From positions 1 to 64,000 of the forward strand of contig CAMSTW010000003.1 of assembly GCA_947063855.1 (NCBI GenBank): a stretch of 64,000 nt of DNA, written 5' to 3'. The notes beneath the pieces are model-generated. The model was not told the origin of the DNA. It made no database searches and worked only from the letters and a program-made list of their open reading frames with translations. Positions 1-9,762 of the stretch are shown here, one piece after another (positions within the stretch are counted from its first letter, which is position 1; each line of letters starts with the position of its first letter). The DNA comes from an uncultured Dorea sp. (GTDB lineage: Bacteria; Bacillota; Clostridia; Lachnospirales; Lachnospiraceae). A program made the position numbers and the translations under genes.

Positions 1-1
1 T

Positions 2-118
2 ATCGATTCTGACTTCGTTAGAGCCGGACACGGACGTTCTAACGAAACATACGAACTTATTTTAGGGCAAGATATGGCTTCTGTCAATACATATTTCTCA
101 AAATATTGTAAAAACTAG
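2..118 (+). CDS. C-terminal end of an unidentified protein (partial)
   Basis: An open frame enters from the left edge and stops at TAG 116-118, giving the last 38 residues of a protein whose start lies outside the window. The tail contains GHGRSNETYELILGQ and ends YCKN. I do not recognise the family. Its codons are more AT-rich than those of the gpr gene that follows 33 bases later. It could instead be a chance open frame, but the length without a stop and the sensible amino-acid mix make a real gene end more likely. Confidence 0.4.
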   Translation: MDSDFVRAGHGRSNETYELILGQDMASVNTYFSKYCKN

Positions 119-151
119 CAGATAAATAAGTTTAAAGCGAGGATATAAGGG

Positions 152-1141
152 ATGATTGAAAAGTATAGCATCAGAACGGACCTTGCTCTTGAGGATAAGG
201 AGCGGTTTGAATCGGACAATGTGGAGGTTTCGGGGGTCTCCCTGAACGAGGACTATGACGAGGAACGGGAGATCAAGGTGACGACCGTTAAGATCGAGAC
301 GGAGAACGGAGCAAAAGTGATGCGGAAACCGGTGGGGACCTACATTACCATGGAAGCGCCGAACATGGCGGTGCCGGACGAGGACTATCACGATGAGATA
401 TCAAAAGAGCTTGCGAAGTTTCTGGCGCATTTTATAAAGAAGGATAAGGAAGATTACTCGATTCTTGTGGTGGGCCTTGGAAACCGCAAGGTGACGCCGG
501 ACGCCCTGGGTCCGTATGTGGTGGATAATCTGAACATTACCAGGCATATCGTGAAAGAGTACGGGAAGTATGCCATGGGTGAGGAGAATGTCCGCCTGGT
601 GAGCGCCATCGTCCCGGGAGTCATGGCCCAGACCGGGATGGAGACGGTGGAGATCATCAAGGGAATCGTCCGGGAGACGAAGCCTGACATGATGATTGCG
701 GTGGACGCGCTGGCGGCAAGAAGCTCCAGACGTCTGAACCGGACGATTCAGATTACAGATACCGGCATCAATCCGGGATCCGGGGTGGGCAACCACCGCA
801 ACGCCATCACCAAAGACACGGTAGGGATCCCGGTAGTCGCCATTGGCGTACCGACGGTGGTGGATGCGGCGACAATCGTGAATGATACGATGGAGAATCT
901 GATCCTGGCGCTTGAGAGCTCCGAGACGCTTAAGGGCGTCGGCGTCGTCATGCAGGGATATAACGCGGCGGAGAAATACGAGCTGGTGAAGGAGCTGATC
1001 TCCCCGCATCTGAACGGGCTGTTCGTGACGCCCAAGGATATTGACGAGACGGTCAAGCGGATCAGCTATACCATATCGGAGGCGCTGAATATGCTCTTTT
1101 CAAAGGGACATGCACATAATCAGGAAATGGGTGTCATATAG
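152..1141 (+). CDS. gpr: GPR germination endopeptidase (spore protease)
   Basis: This is the 329-residue spore protease that degrades small acid-soluble DNA-binding proteins during germination (family A25). The N-terminus IRTDLALEDKE resembles the self-cleavage site of the zymogen, which itself mimics the target site in the spore proteins. The two conserved aspartate regions of the family are present: PDALGP after GLGNRKVT, and AVDALAARSSRRLN followed by DTGINPGSGVGNHR. The length matches the family and a GCGAGGA-like ribosome site precedes the ATG. spoIIP follows directly, an arrangement common in clostridia. In spore formers this gene is usually read by forespore sigma factors; I did not identify such a promoter here. 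Confidence 0.96.
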   Translation: MIEKYSIRTDLALEDKERFESDNVEVSGVSLNEDYDEEREIKVTTVKIETENGAKVMRKPVGTYITMEAPNMAVPDEDYHDEISKELAKFLAHFIKKDKEDYSILVVGLGNRKVTPDALGPYVVDNLNITRHIVKEYGKYAMGEENVRLVSAIVPGVMAQTGMETVEIIKGIVRETKPDMMIAVDALAARSSRRLNRTIQITDTGINPGSGVGNHRNAITKDTVGIPVVAIGVPTVVDAATIVNDTMENLILALESSETLKGVGVVMQGYNAAEKYELVKELISPHLNGLFVTPKDIDETVKRISYTISEALNMLFSKGHAHNQEMGVI

Positions 1142-1175
1142 TGTTAGGGAACGATATGACAGATGGAGTGATGAT

Positions 1176-2363
1176 GTGGAAGGAAGAGTCAAGGTCAGCC
1201 GGATTCTGATCGCAGTGATCCTGGGGATTCTGATCGTATATTCGTATATGAATCTGTCCCTGCCCCAAAAGCCCGAACAGAAGAACTGGACAAAACTGAA
1301 CAGAGTACTGATGGAGAAGGCCTCTGAAACGTTCCTCACAGGATTTGCCTATGTGGAGAGCGGTGAAGAAGGATCCGTCTTCGAGTGGGTGGCAAAGACG
1401 GCCATGGAGATGATGCCGCTTGGCACTTATATAGAAGGAAAGATGTCTGCATATACGGATGTGGAGGACCTGGAGACGATACAGATGATCCTAGCCAGTC
1501 AGGCGAACGACGAGAATATGGTGGACGAGAACGGGAAGCTGGTTAATGGGGAGGGGCAGGAGGAGCCGGCGGTTCAGGCGTCTGCGCCTCAGATTGACAC
1601 TTCCATGGAGAAGCTTATGAACTATGAGTACCTGTTAGGTACATTTTACACGGTTGATTCCAGTACCATGGCGGACCCGGAGCTTCTAAACGCCCAGGTG
1701 CTTCTGGAGAAGAACATGAAGATCGACCAGTCGAAGAAGGGTCCCAAGGTGCTGATTTACCATACACATTCCCAGGAAGCTTTCGTCGATTCCGTACCGG
1801 GAGATGAGAGTACGACGATTGTCGGAATGGGAAATCTTCTGACGGATCTTCTCAATGAAAAATATAAGATTGAGACGATTCATCATAAGGGAGTCTATGA
1901 TATGGTGGACGGGAAACTGGACCGGAGTATGGCCTATGATCTGGCGGAGCCTGAGATTCAGCAGATTCTCAATGAGAATCCAAGCATCGAAGTGGTCATC
2001 GACCTTCACCGGGACGGAGTGGGAGAACAGACCCATCTGGTGACGGAGATTGACGGGAAGCAGACCGCGCAGATCATGTTTTTCAACGGGATGAGCCGGA
2101 CCAAGGCAAATGGCAATATCGGTTATCTGGCCAATCCGTATATCCAGGATAACCTGGCTTTTTCCCTGCAGATGCAGCTGGCCGCGCTTGAGAAGTATCC
2201 GGGGTTTACCAGGCATATTTATCTGAAGGGCTATCGCTACAACATGCATTTTAAGCCGAAGACCCTTCTGATCGAGGCAGGGGCGCAGACCAATACGGTG
2301 GATGAGATGCGCAATGCGGTGACGTATCTTGCAGACGTACTGGATACGGTGCTTACAAAATAA
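1176..2363 (+). CDS. spoIIP: Stage II sporulation protein P (SpoIIP)
   Basis: SpoIIP is a membrane-anchored amidase/endopeptidase that, with SpoIID and SpoIIM, thins septal peptidoglycan during engulfment. From the GTG at 1176 the product has about 395 residues: a short basic start, one membrane segment (RILIAVILGILIVYSYM), a linker, then the amidase domain with the zinc-ligand style motifs VLIYHTHSQEAF and DLHRDG and the C-terminal LIEAGAQTNTVDEM. I prefer GTG 1176 because GGAG lies 7 bases upstream. The in-frame ATG at 1110 overlaps gpr by 32 bases and its nearest purine run is only about 2 bases away. The order gpr-spoIIP supports the assignment. Confidence 0.93.
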   Translation: MEGRVKVSRILIAVILGILIVYSYMNLSLPQKPEQKNWTKLNRVLMEKASETFLTGFAYVESGEEGSVFEWVAKTAMEMMPLGTYIEGKMSAYTDVEDLETIQMILASQANDENMVDENGKLVNGEGQEEPAVQASAPQIDTSMEKLMNYEYLLGTFYTVDSSTMADPELLNAQVLLEKNMKIDQSKKGPKVLIYHTHSQEAFVDSVPGDESTTIVGMGNLLTDLLNEKYKIETIHHKGVYDMVDGKLDRSMAYDLAEPEIQQILNENPSIEVVIDLHRDGVGEQTHLVTEIDGKQTAQIMFFNGMSRTKANGNIGYLANPYIQDNLAFSLQMQLAALEKYPGFTRHIYLKGYRYNMHFKPKTLLIEAGAQTNTVDEMRNAVTYLADVLDTVLTK

Positions 2364-2435
2364 CCCCCATATTGGCATTGCAGATACTTCGCGCAGTTCA
2401 TCGTCAGAGCGCTGGACTTTCAAAGTAAAATGTAT

Positions 2436-2464
2436 TTGAACAATGCCATAGTTTGTGCTAAGAT
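2436..2464 (+). promoter_or_regulatory. Sigma-A promoter upstream of parE-like gene
   Basis: TTGAAC (2436-2441), a 17-base spacer and TAAGAT (2459-2464) lie about 100 bases before the topoisomerase B subunit. The 200-base gap after spoIIP holds no other gene. Confidence 0.55.
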
Positions 2465-2562
2465 GTGGAAGGTGTGGAAATATTTACAAAGTTATGCTAA
2501 GATAGGAAGGCATAAATGGAGGCGGGCCCAGGGCGTCGGAAATAGAGAAAGGATTTGAGAAT

Positions 2563-4485
2563 ATGGCGAATAATAATACATATGATGCAGATAGTATTGC
2601 CATACTGGAAGGGCTGGAAGCGGTACGTGTAAGACCGGGAATGTATATAGGAAGCGTGTCAACGAAGGGGCTTAACCACCTGATCTATGAGATCGTGGAT
2701 AATGCGGTGGATGAGCATCTGGCGGGATTCTGTACGGAGATCCGTGTGACGCTGGAGCGTGACGGTTCGGCTACGGTCAGTGATAACGGGAGAGGCGTGC
2801 CGGTGGGGATGCATGCAACCGGCGTGTCGGCGGCCAGGGTGGTCTACACGACGCTCCATGCAGGAGGCAAATTCGACGATACGGCTTATAAGACCAGCGG
2901 GGGACTCCACGGAGTGGGCTCTTCGGTGGTGAATGCGCTGTCCGTCTATATGGATGTGGAGATCAGCCGGGAGGGGTATGTACATCACGACCGTTATGAG
3001 CGGGGGAAGCCGGTAATCGAACTTGAGGACGGGCTGCTGCCTAAGATCGGGAAGACCAGGAAGACGGGGACGAAGGTGAATTTCCTTCCGGATGATACGA
3101 TATTCGAGAAGACGAGGTTCCGTGCGGAGGAGGTAAAGAGCCGGATGCACGAGACGGCGTATCTGAATCCGACGCTTACGATCATATTCGATGACAAGCG
3201 GGGCGCGGAGACGGAACATATCGTCTATCATGAACCCGACGGGATCTTAGGGTTCATCAGGGATCTGAACTCCAAGAAGGAAGCGGTCCATGAACCGGTC
3301 TATTTCCGGGGTGAGGCAGAGGGAATCGAGGTAGAGGCCGCGTTCCAGTATGTGAATGAATTTCATGAGAATGTCCTTGGATTCTGCAATAATATCTATA
3401 ATGCAGAAGGCGGAACCCATCTGACCGGGTTCAAGACCACGTTTACGACGGTGATCAACTCCTATGCCAGGGAGCTTGGGATCCTGAAGGGGAAGGATAC
3501 GAATTTCACGGGGGCGGATGTCAGGAACGGCATGACGGCGATCGTCTCTATCAAGCATCCGGATCCGAGATTCGAGGGGCAGACCAAGACGAAGCTTGAT
3601 AACCCTGACGCATCCAGGGCGTGCAGCAAGGTGACCAGTGACGAGATTATCCGTTATTTTGACCGGAATCTTGAGAATCTGAAGAAGGTGATCGGCTGTG
3701 CGGAGAAGGCGGCGAAGATCCGTAAGACGGAGGAGCGGGCGAAGACGAACCTCCTGACGAAGCAGAAGTATTCCTTCGACAGCAACGGGAAACTGGCCAA
3801 CTGCGAGAGCCGGGATGCAGGGAAGTGCGAGATCTTTATCGTGGAGGGGGATTCTGCCGGCGGCTCCGCAAAGACGGCGAGAGACCGGATGTACCAGGCG
3901 ATCCTTCCAATCCGGGGAAAGATTCTGAATGTGGAGAAGGCCAGTATCGACAAGGTGCTTGCCAACGCGGAGATCAAGACGATGATCAATGCATTTGGCT
4001 GCGGATTCTCGGAAGGATACGGCAACGATTTCGATATCAGTAAGCTGCGTTATGACAAGATCATCATCATGGCGGATGCGGACGTGGACGGGGCGCATAT
4101 CTCTACGCTGCTACTGACGCTGTTCTACCGGTTTATGCCGGAGCTGATTTTTGAGGGACATGTCTATATCGCCATGCCTCCGCTCTATAAGGCGATGCCA
4201 AAGAAGGGAGAGGAGGAATACCTCTACGACGATAAAGCGCTTGAGAGATACCGCAGGACCCATGACGGAGCGTTTACCCTGCAGCGGTACAAGGGTCTGG
4301 GAGAGATGGACGCCGAGCAGCTGTGGGAGACGACGCTGAATCCCGAGACGCGGATTCTGAAGCTGGTGGAGATTGAGGATGCAAGGATGGCGTCCGGGGT
4401 GACGGAGATGCTGATGGGAACAGAGGTGCCGCCGAGACGGACATTTATCTATGAGAATGCGACGGAGGCGGAGCTGGATATCTGA
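2563..4485 (+). CDS. parE: Type II topoisomerase subunit B (topoisomerase IV ParE-like)
   Basis: This is the ATPase/TOPRIM subunit of a type II topoisomerase, 640 residues. The GHKL ATPase motifs are EIVDNAVDEHLAG, DNGRGVPVG and GGLHGVGSSVVNALS. A transducer domain follows, then TOPRIM with EGDSAGGSAKTARDR and MADADVDGAH, and the usual C-terminal RYKGLGEMDAEQLWETTL. The A subunit lies 124 bases downstream on the same strand. I favour topoisomerase IV over gyrase because the partner has a short C-terminal domain without a recognisable GyrA box and the pair is not near dnaA/recF genes. Gyrase cannot be excluded from sequence alone. Confidence 0.9.
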   Translation: MANNNTYDADSIAILEGLEAVRVRPGMYIGSVSTKGLNHLIYEIVDNAVDEHLAGFCTEIRVTLERDGSATVSDNGRGVPVGMHATGVSAARVVYTTLHAGGKFDDTAYKTSGGLHGVGSSVVNALSVYMDVEISREGYVHHDRYERGKPVIELEDGLLPKIGKTRKTGTKVNFLPDDTIFEKTRFRAEEVKSRMHETAYLNPTLTIIFDDKRGAETEHIVYHEPDGILGFIRDLNSKKEAVHEPVYFRGEAEGIEVEAAFQYVNEFHENVLGFCNNIYNAEGGTHLTGFKTTFTTVINSYARELGILKGKDTNFTGADVRNGMTAIVSIKHPDPRFEGQTKTKLDNPDASRACSKVTSDEIIRYFDRNLENLKKVIGCAEKAAKIRKTEERAKTNLLTKQKYSFDSNGKLANCESRDAGKCEIFIVEGDSAGGSAKTARDRMYQAILPIRGKILNVEKASIDKVLANAEIKTMINAFGCGFSEGYGNDFDISKLRYDKIIIMADADVDGAHISTLLLTLFYRFMPELIFEGHVYIAMPPLYKAMPKKGEEEYLYDDKALERYRRTHDGAFTLQRYKGLGEMDAEQLWETTLNPETRILKLVEIEDARMASGVTEMLMGTEVPPRRTFIYENATEAELDI

Positions 4486-4609
4486 TTTTTTGCCTGTGCA
4501 GTTGGAATATGGTTCAAGGGACGGCAGGAAAATATAAGAAGCAGGAAGATGATGTATCGGGCCGCGGGACATATGGAGGGACTGCGGCTGTCTTAGTAAG
4601 GAGAAGAGA

Positions 4610-6850
4610 ATGCAGGATTCACAGATTATAAGGACCGAGTATTCGGATGTGATGAAGAAATCATATATAGATTACGCCATGAGTGTGATCGTGGCCCGCG
4701 CCCTGCCGGATGTCAGGGACGGGCTTAAGCCGGTGCAGAGGCGTACGCTCTACGACATGCATGAGCTGGGGATACGTTTCGACAGGCCTTACCGGAAGTG
4801 CGCGCGTATCGTGGGCGATACCATGGGTAAGTATCATCCCCACGGCGACAGTTCGATCTACGAGGCGCTTGTGGTTATGGCCCAGGAATTCAAGAAAGGG
4901 ATGATCCTGGTCGACGGGCACGGGAATTTCGGCTCCATCGAGGGGGACGGCGCGGCGGCCATGCGTTACACGGAGGCGCGGCTTGCGAAGGTGACGCAGG
5001 AGGCTTATCTGGCGGATCTTGACAAGGATATCGTGGATTTTGTGCCGAACTTTGACGAGACGGAGAAGGAGCCGGAGGTGCTCCCGGTGCGTCTTCCCAA
5101 CCTCCTGGTCAATGGGGCGGAAGGGATTGCGGTCGGTATGGCGACCAGTATCCCGACCCACAATCTGGGAGAAGTGATTGATGCGGTCAAGGCTTACATG
5201 AAGAATGATGATATCAGCACAAAGCAGCTGATGAAATACATCAAGGGGCCGGATTTCCCTACAGGCGGTATCGTGGTGAATAAGGACGACCTTCTGGACA
5301 TCTATGAGAACGGGACAGGCAAGATCAAGATCCGGGGCAAGGTGGAGGTCGAGGAGATGAAGGGCGGCAAGAGCCGTCTTGTCATTACGGAGATTCCGTA
5401 TACTATGATCGGCGCGGGGATCGGCAAGTTCCTGAATGATGTCTGCGCCCTGGTGGAATCCAAGAAGACCAGTGACATCGTGGATATCTCGAACCAGTCC
5501 TCCAAGGAAGGGATCCGTATCGTGATCGAACTGAAGCGGGGGGCCGATATAGAGAATCTTACCAACATGCTCTATAAGAAGACCCGCCTTGAGGATACCT
5601 TTGGGGTCAATATGCTTGCGGTGGCGGACGGAAGGCCCGAGACCATGGGGCTTAAGAAGATCATCGAGCATCATGTGGATTTCCAGTTTGAGATGGCCAC
5701 CAGGAAGTACCAGAACCTTCTGAACAAGGAGCGGGATAAGAAGGAGATCCAGGAAGGGCTGATCAAGGCCTGCGATGTGATCGACCTGATCATTGAGATC
5801 CTCAGGGGAAGCCAGTCTGTGAAGGACGCCAAGGCCTGCCTGGTTGGCGGTGTGACCGATAACATCAAGTTCAAGACGAAGATTTCTAAGAAGATGGCGT
5901 CTATGCTCCGGTTTACCGAGCGTCAGGCCACGGCGATTCTTGAGATGCGTCTGTACAAGCTGATTGGTCTGGAGATAGAGGCGCTGATGAAGGAGCATGA
6001 CGAGACACTTGGGAAGATTGCCCGTTATGAGGAGATTCTGAATCATTATGAATCCATGGCAGAGGTGATTATCGAAGACCTGGACAGGCTTAAGGCAGAA
6101 TTTGCCAGAGAACGCCGTACTGTGGTGGAGAACGCCGAAGAAGCGGTCTATGAGGAGAAGAAGGTGGAGGAACAGGAGGTTGTCTTCCTGATGGATCGTT
6201 TCGGCTACGCCAAGACGGTGGATACCAATACTTATGGAAGAAATAAAGAGGCGGCGGACGCCGAGAACAAGTACATTGTATCCTGTATGAATACAGGAAA
6301 GATCTGTGTGTTCACGAATACAGGGAAGATGCATCAGGTCAAGGTCATGGACCTGCCTTACGGGAAGTTCCGGGACAAAGGGATTCCCATAGATAATGTA
6401 AGTAATTTTGACAGTACGCAGGAGGAGATCGTGTATCTCTGTGATTCCGAGCAGATGCGTTATGCAAGACTGTTCTTTGCTACAAAACAGGGGATGGTCA
6501 AGAAGGTTGACGGGAATGAATTCCAGGTGGCGAAGCGGACGATTGCGGCGACCAAGCTCCAGAGTGAGGATGGGGTGATCGCCGTGGGGGTCATCAGTGA
6601 GGATCAGAGCGTGGTACTTCGGACGAAGGATGGATATTTCCTGAAATTTGCCGCCGAAGAAGTCTCGGAGAAGAAGAAGGGCGCCATCGGCGTGCGGGGG
6701 ATCAGGCTTCGTAAGAACGATGAGGTAGAAGAAGCTTATCTTATTGAAGAAGGTTCGGACGTCAAAGCGCGTATCGGGGAGCGGGAGGTGTCGCTTAACC
6801 GGTTGAAGACGGCGAAGAGAGACGGGAACGGGACGAAAGTACGGGGATAG
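4610..6850 (+). CDS. parC: Type II topoisomerase subunit A (topoisomerase IV ParC-like)
   Basis: This is the DNA-cleaving subunit, 746 residues. The winged-helix/breakage-reunion domain shows DYAMSVIVARALPDVRDGLK, the quinolone-resistance region HPHGDSSIYEAL and the catalytic tyrosine context MRYTEARL. Serine and glutamate occupy the two main quinolone-contact positions, as in drug-sensitive enzymes. The C-terminal beta-pinwheel region (about residues 520-720) has several repeats but no QRRGGKG-type GyrA box, and the protein is shorter than typical GyrA, which supports decatenation rather than supercoiling. It is in an operon with parE and is closed by a 20-bp hairpin. Confidence 0.9.
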   Translation: MQDSQIIRTEYSDVMKKSYIDYAMSVIVARALPDVRDGLKPVQRRTLYDMHELGIRFDRPYRKCARIVGDTMGKYHPHGDSSIYEALVVMAQEFKKGMILVDGHGNFGSIEGDGAAAMRYTEARLAKVTQEAYLADLDKDIVDFVPNFDETEKEPEVLPVRLPNLLVNGAEGIAVGMATSIPTHNLGEVIDAVKAYMKNDDISTKQLMKYIKGPDFPTGGIVVNKDDLLDIYENGTGKIKIRGKVEVEEMKGGKSRLVITEIPYTMIGAGIGKFLNDVCALVESKKTSDIVDISNQSSKEGIRIVIELKRGADIENLTNMLYKKTRLEDTFGVNMLAVADGRPETMGLKKIIEHHVDFQFEMATRKYQNLLNKERDKKEIQEGLIKACDVIDLIIEILRGSQSVKDAKACLVGGVTDNIKFKTKISKKMASMLRFTERQATAILEMRLYKLIGLEIEALMKEHDETLGKIARYEEILNHYESMAEVIIEDLDRLKAEFARERRTVVENAEEAVYEEKKVEEQEVVFLMDRFGYAKTVDTNTYGRNKEAADAENKYIVSCMNTGKICVFTNTGKMHQVKVMDLPYGKFRDKGIPIDNVSNFDSTQEEIVYLCDSEQMRYARLFFATKQGMVKKVDGNEFQVAKRTIAATKLQSEDGVIAVGVISEDQSVVLRTKDGYFLKFAAEEVSEKKKGAIGVRGIRLRKNDEVEEAYLIEEGSDVKARIGEREVSLNRLKTAKRDGNGTKVRG

Positions 6851-6854
6851 AAAA

Positions 6855-6904
6855 AGAATCCGCCTGTGCGGCTGTAAATGATTCCAGCCGCACAGGCGGA
6901 TTCT
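6855..6904 (-). terminator. 20-bp perfect hairpin between converging parC and pepP
   Basis: Positions 6855-6874 pair perfectly with 6885-6904 around a 10-base loop. On the minus strand the stem is followed by a U-run (complement of A 6851-6855), so it is a canonical terminator for the leftward aminopeptidase gene. On the plus strand it lacks a T-run but may still slow polymerase after parC. Confidence 0.85.
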
Positions 6905-6921
6905 AGTACATCTACTTCAAG

Positions 6922-8709
6922 TTATATGGCTCTGGTATATTCCTTAAGCCACTCCTTCTCTTCGTCGCATAGATGCGGGGAGATCAGTTCATATACCTTC
7001 GCATGATAAGCGTTCAGCTGATCTTTATCCTCCTGCTTCATCATATCCGGTTTCACGGCATCCAGGTCGATCGGGACGTAGGTGATCGGCTCGAAGTACA
7101 GGAACTGTCCGTACTCTGTCTTGGGTCCCTTTCTGACAACCATCTCATTCTCGGTACGGATGCCGTGGGAACCTTCGATATAGATCCCGGGTTCGTTGGT
7201 GATGACCATGCCGGGCTCTAACGCCGCCTTCTCCTTCTCGCGGACTGCACAGCGGAATCCCGCAGGCGCTTCGTGGATGTTCATCAGGTAGCCTACGCCG
7301 TGGCCTGTGCCGTGGTTATAGTCCATCCCGCGCTCCCAGGCAGGAGTCCTGGCCATGGCGTCCAGGTTGAAGCCGGAGATTCCGTGAGGGAATACGGCGC
7401 GCGCCAGATGCAGGTTGCAGAGGAGAACCGTGGTGAAATCCTCCTTCATACGGTCTGTCAGTTCACCAAAGGCAAATGTCCTTGTGATATCGGTGGAGCC
7501 TTCCAGATAGCCGCCGCCGGTATCGGTAAGGAATAATCCGTTGGTGGTGACCGGAACATTGGTCTCGGGGGTCGCGGCATAGTGGACGATGGCGCCATGC
7601 TCGCCGGATCCGCAGATCGGTTCGAAGCTCTGCCACAGATAGCCCTCCTGCTCCCTGCGGAAGGAATCAAGCTTCTCGGCCGCACTGATCTCTGTGATCT
7701 CAGTCTTTCCGATATTGTGCTTCAGCCAGTACATGAACCTGGTGACTGCCACGCCGTCCTTTATGTGTGCCTGGATGATATTCTTAAGCTCGGTATCGTT
7801 CTTCATCGCCTTCATCAGAACCTCCGGATTCATCCGCTCGATGATCTTCGCCCCGTCCGGAATGCTGTTGTAAAGGGCATAATTCAGCCGGGAAGGATCC
7901 ACCAGTATGCAGGCGTTCGTACTTAGGGCCCTGACGTCTTCGTAGACAGCGTTGTAGGGGCGGATCAAGATGCCGTCCTTTGCAAGATTCTCCTTCATCT
8001 CGCCGGTCAGCTTCGTCTCGTCAACATACAGCTTCATATCCTCCATGGTAATGATGGCATAGGACAGAAGAAGCGGGAAATACTCAATATCATCGCCTCT
8101 TAAATTGGTGGTCCAGCAGATGTCGTCCAGAGAGGCAAGAATGTGTACGTCCGCACCCTCTCCCTTCATGGCTTCCCGGATGCGGGACAGCTTGTCCGCC
8201 GTGCTCTCGCCGGTATACGTGATGTCCAGGGCAAACGCCGGCTTCGTGGACAGTGCGGGGCGGTCCTCCCAGATCCGGCCGATCAGATCCTCGGAGTAGT
8301 CGATCCGTGCATTCTTCGGAGCAATTGCCGTCTTAAGCGCCTGGCCTTCGCCCATGGCGACAACCCGTCCGTCGAAGCCCAGAGTTCCGCCCTCCGGGAT
8401 CACATCGGCAATATAATCCTCCAATGTGGGGACGTCGGGCTGTCCCATCTTGTACAGTGTAACGCCGCTTCCGTTAAGCTGTCCGGCGGCCTGGATAAAA
8501 TATCTGCCGTCCGTCCAGAGTCCCGCCTCCGTCCGGGTAATAACAGCGGTTCCGGCAGAACCGGTGAATCCGGTGATAAAGGCCCTCGCCTTGAAATGTT
8601 CTCCCACATATTCACTCTGATGATTGTCGTCGGTAGGGACAAGGTATACATCATATCCTTTCTCCTCCATCAGAGAGCGAAGGGCGCTGATTCTTTCTGG
8701 TACAGTCAT
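6922..8709 (-). CDS. pepP: Xaa-Pro aminopeptidase (aminopeptidase P, M24B), copy 1
   Basis: This 595-residue enzyme removes the N-terminal residue from peptides with proline in position two. Two creatinase-type N-terminal domains (about 1-300) precede the pita-bread metallopeptidase domain. The dinuclear metal ligands sit in LTDTGGGYLEGSTDITRTF (two Asp), NHGTGHGVGY (His), ITNEPGIYIEG (Glu) and RTENEMVV (Glu). The absence of a signal peptide indicates a cytoplasmic enzyme. AAGGAGG precedes the ATG. A paralogue of the same length lies at 29661-31448. It stands alone, convergent with parC and divergent from the phosphoesterase gene. Confidence 0.94.
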   Translation of the reverse strand: MTVPERISALRSLMEEKGYDVYLVPTDDNHQSEYVGEHFKARAFITGFTGSAGTAVITRTEAGLWTDGRYFIQAAGQLNGSGVTLYKMGQPDVPTLEDYIADVIPEGGTLGFDGRVVAMGEGQALKTAIAPKNARIDYSEDLIGRIWEDRPALSTKPAFALDITYTGESTADKLSRIREAMKGEGADVHILASLDDICWTTNLRGDDIEYFPLLLSYAIITMEDMKLYVDETKLTGEMKENLAKDGILIRPYNAVYEDVRALSTNACILVDPSRLNYALYNSIPDGAKIIERMNPEVLMKAMKNDTELKNIIQAHIKDGVAVTRFMYWLKHNIGKTEITEISAAEKLDSFRREQEGYLWQSFEPICGSGEHGAIVHYAATPETNVPVTTNGLFLTDTGGGYLEGSTDITRTFAFGELTDRMKEDFTTVLLCNLHLARAVFPHGISGFNLDAMARTPAWERGMDYNHGTGHGVGYLMNIHEAPAGFRCAVREKEKAALEPGMVITNEPGIYIEGSHGIRTENEMVVRKGPKTEYGQFLYFEPITYVPIDLDAVKPDMMKQEDKDQLNAYHAKVYELISPHLCDEEKEWLKEYTRAI

Positions 8710-8784
8710 ATGAAAACCTCCTTGAATATAAAATATTTTATGAACCCTTTAACAGTCTCTAATACATTATTCTAGCATATATCA

Positions 8785-8813
8785 TTGCAAAATGACAGGA
8801 ATAATTATATAAT
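8785..8813 (+). promoter_or_regulatory. Sigma-A promoter for phosphoesterase gene
   Basis: TTGCAA (8785-8790), 17 bases, TATAAT (8808-8813), 28 bases before the TTG start at 8842, in the divergent gap between pepP and the phosphoesterase gene. Confidence 0.6.
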
Positions 8814-8841
8814 TATCCAAGGTAAGAAGGAGGATGATTGA

Positions 8842-9708
8842 TTGAAGCATATGATGATTGTCCTGCTGATTTTTCTGTCTGCCGTGATTCTGGAGGTGAT
8901 CCGGGAGCTGCATGTTTTCCGGGTGGTCCGTTATCAGGTCAGACACGTAAAGCTTGCAGGGCTTAAGCGTTCGAGAAAGCTGATATTCTTAAGCGACCTT
9001 CATAACTGCTGTTACGGCAGGGAGAATGATAAGCTATTTACAGCGATTGAAAATGAGCGTCCGGATCTGATACTGATCGGCGGGGATATGCTGCTTCGCA
9101 GGGACGGGTGGTCGTATGGGCAGACCGTGGAGTTCATCTGCCGCCTGCCAAAGATCTGCAAGGTATATTATGCCAACGGCAATCATGAGCAGAAGCTTAA
9201 GGAGTGGCCGGAGAGATACCGGCAGTCTTATAAGGAATACCGGAAGCGTCTGGTCAGGGCAGGCGTCCATTTCCTTGAGAATGAATCTGATACGGCCAGT
9301 TGGGACGGCGTGCAGATACGGATCACAGGGCTTGAGATTCCTCTTGGGAACTATGAGAGATTCGGGAGAAGAAAGTTAGGGATGGACGAGCTTGAGCGGC
9401 GGATTGGCAAGGCCGGCGGCGCATATGAGATATTGCTTGCGCATCATCCGGGGTATGCCAGGGATTATCAGAGATGGGGAGCGGATCTGATCCTTAGCGG
9501 CCATTATCACGGCGGAGTCGTGGGGATTCCCGGCGGAGGCGTGATTGCCCCGGATTTCAGGCTGTTTCCAGAGTATTCCGGCGGATGCTACCGGATCGGA
9601 GATGCTGCGGCGGTGGTCAGCAGAGGGCTTGGAGCCCATTCGATACCGATACGGTTCATGAATCCGGCGGAGGCCGTGGTGGTGGAAGTGTCCGGAGATA
9701 CTTTTTAG
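8842..9708 (+). CDS. Membrane-anchored calcineurin-like metallophosphoesterase
   Basis: A 288-residue protein with an N-terminal hydrophobic segment (MMIVLLIFLSAVILEVI) and a metallophosphoesterase fold. The motif series is FLSDLHNCCYG, LIGGDMLL, YYANGNHEQ, LAHHPGYARDY and LILSGHYHGG, giving the Asp/His/Asn set that binds two metals. The family includes YkuE/UshA-type phosphodiesterases, sometimes acting on cell-envelope lipids; the substrate here is unknown. I chose TTG 8842 because AGGAGG (8828-8833) is 8 bases away, whereas the in-frame ATG at 8851 would be 17 bases from it. Confidence 0.85.
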   Translation: MKHMMIVLLIFLSAVILEVIRELHVFRVVRYQVRHVKLAGLKRSRKLIFLSDLHNCCYGRENDKLFTAIENERPDLILIGGDMLLRRDGWSYGQTVEFICRLPKICKVYYANGNHEQKLKEWPERYRQSYKEYRKRLVRAGVHFLENESDTASWDGVQIRITGLEIPLGNYERFGRRKLGMDELERRIGKAGGAYEILLAHHPGYARDYQRWGADLILSGHYHGGVVGIPGGGVIAPDFRLFPEYSGGCYRIGDAAAVVSRGLGAHSIPIRFMNPAEAVVVEVSGDTF

Positions 9709-9762
9709 ACCCGCGCCAAAGGCGGCTCGAAACGGGCAGCGCTGTCTGATTTTAATTATAAC

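Noticed and set aside
4661-6334. A long open frame (over 500 codons) on the minus strand opposite parC
   Set aside because: It is the mirror of a strongly conserved topoisomerase gene with GC-rich codons. Its translation is rich in His, Leu and Arg with no family motif and it lacks a ribosome site.
2563-6850. DNA gyrase (gyrB-gyrA) assignment
   Set aside because: No GyrA box was seen in the A subunit, the C-terminal domain is short, and the pair is away from dnaA/recF, so topoisomerase IV is preferred, though not proven.
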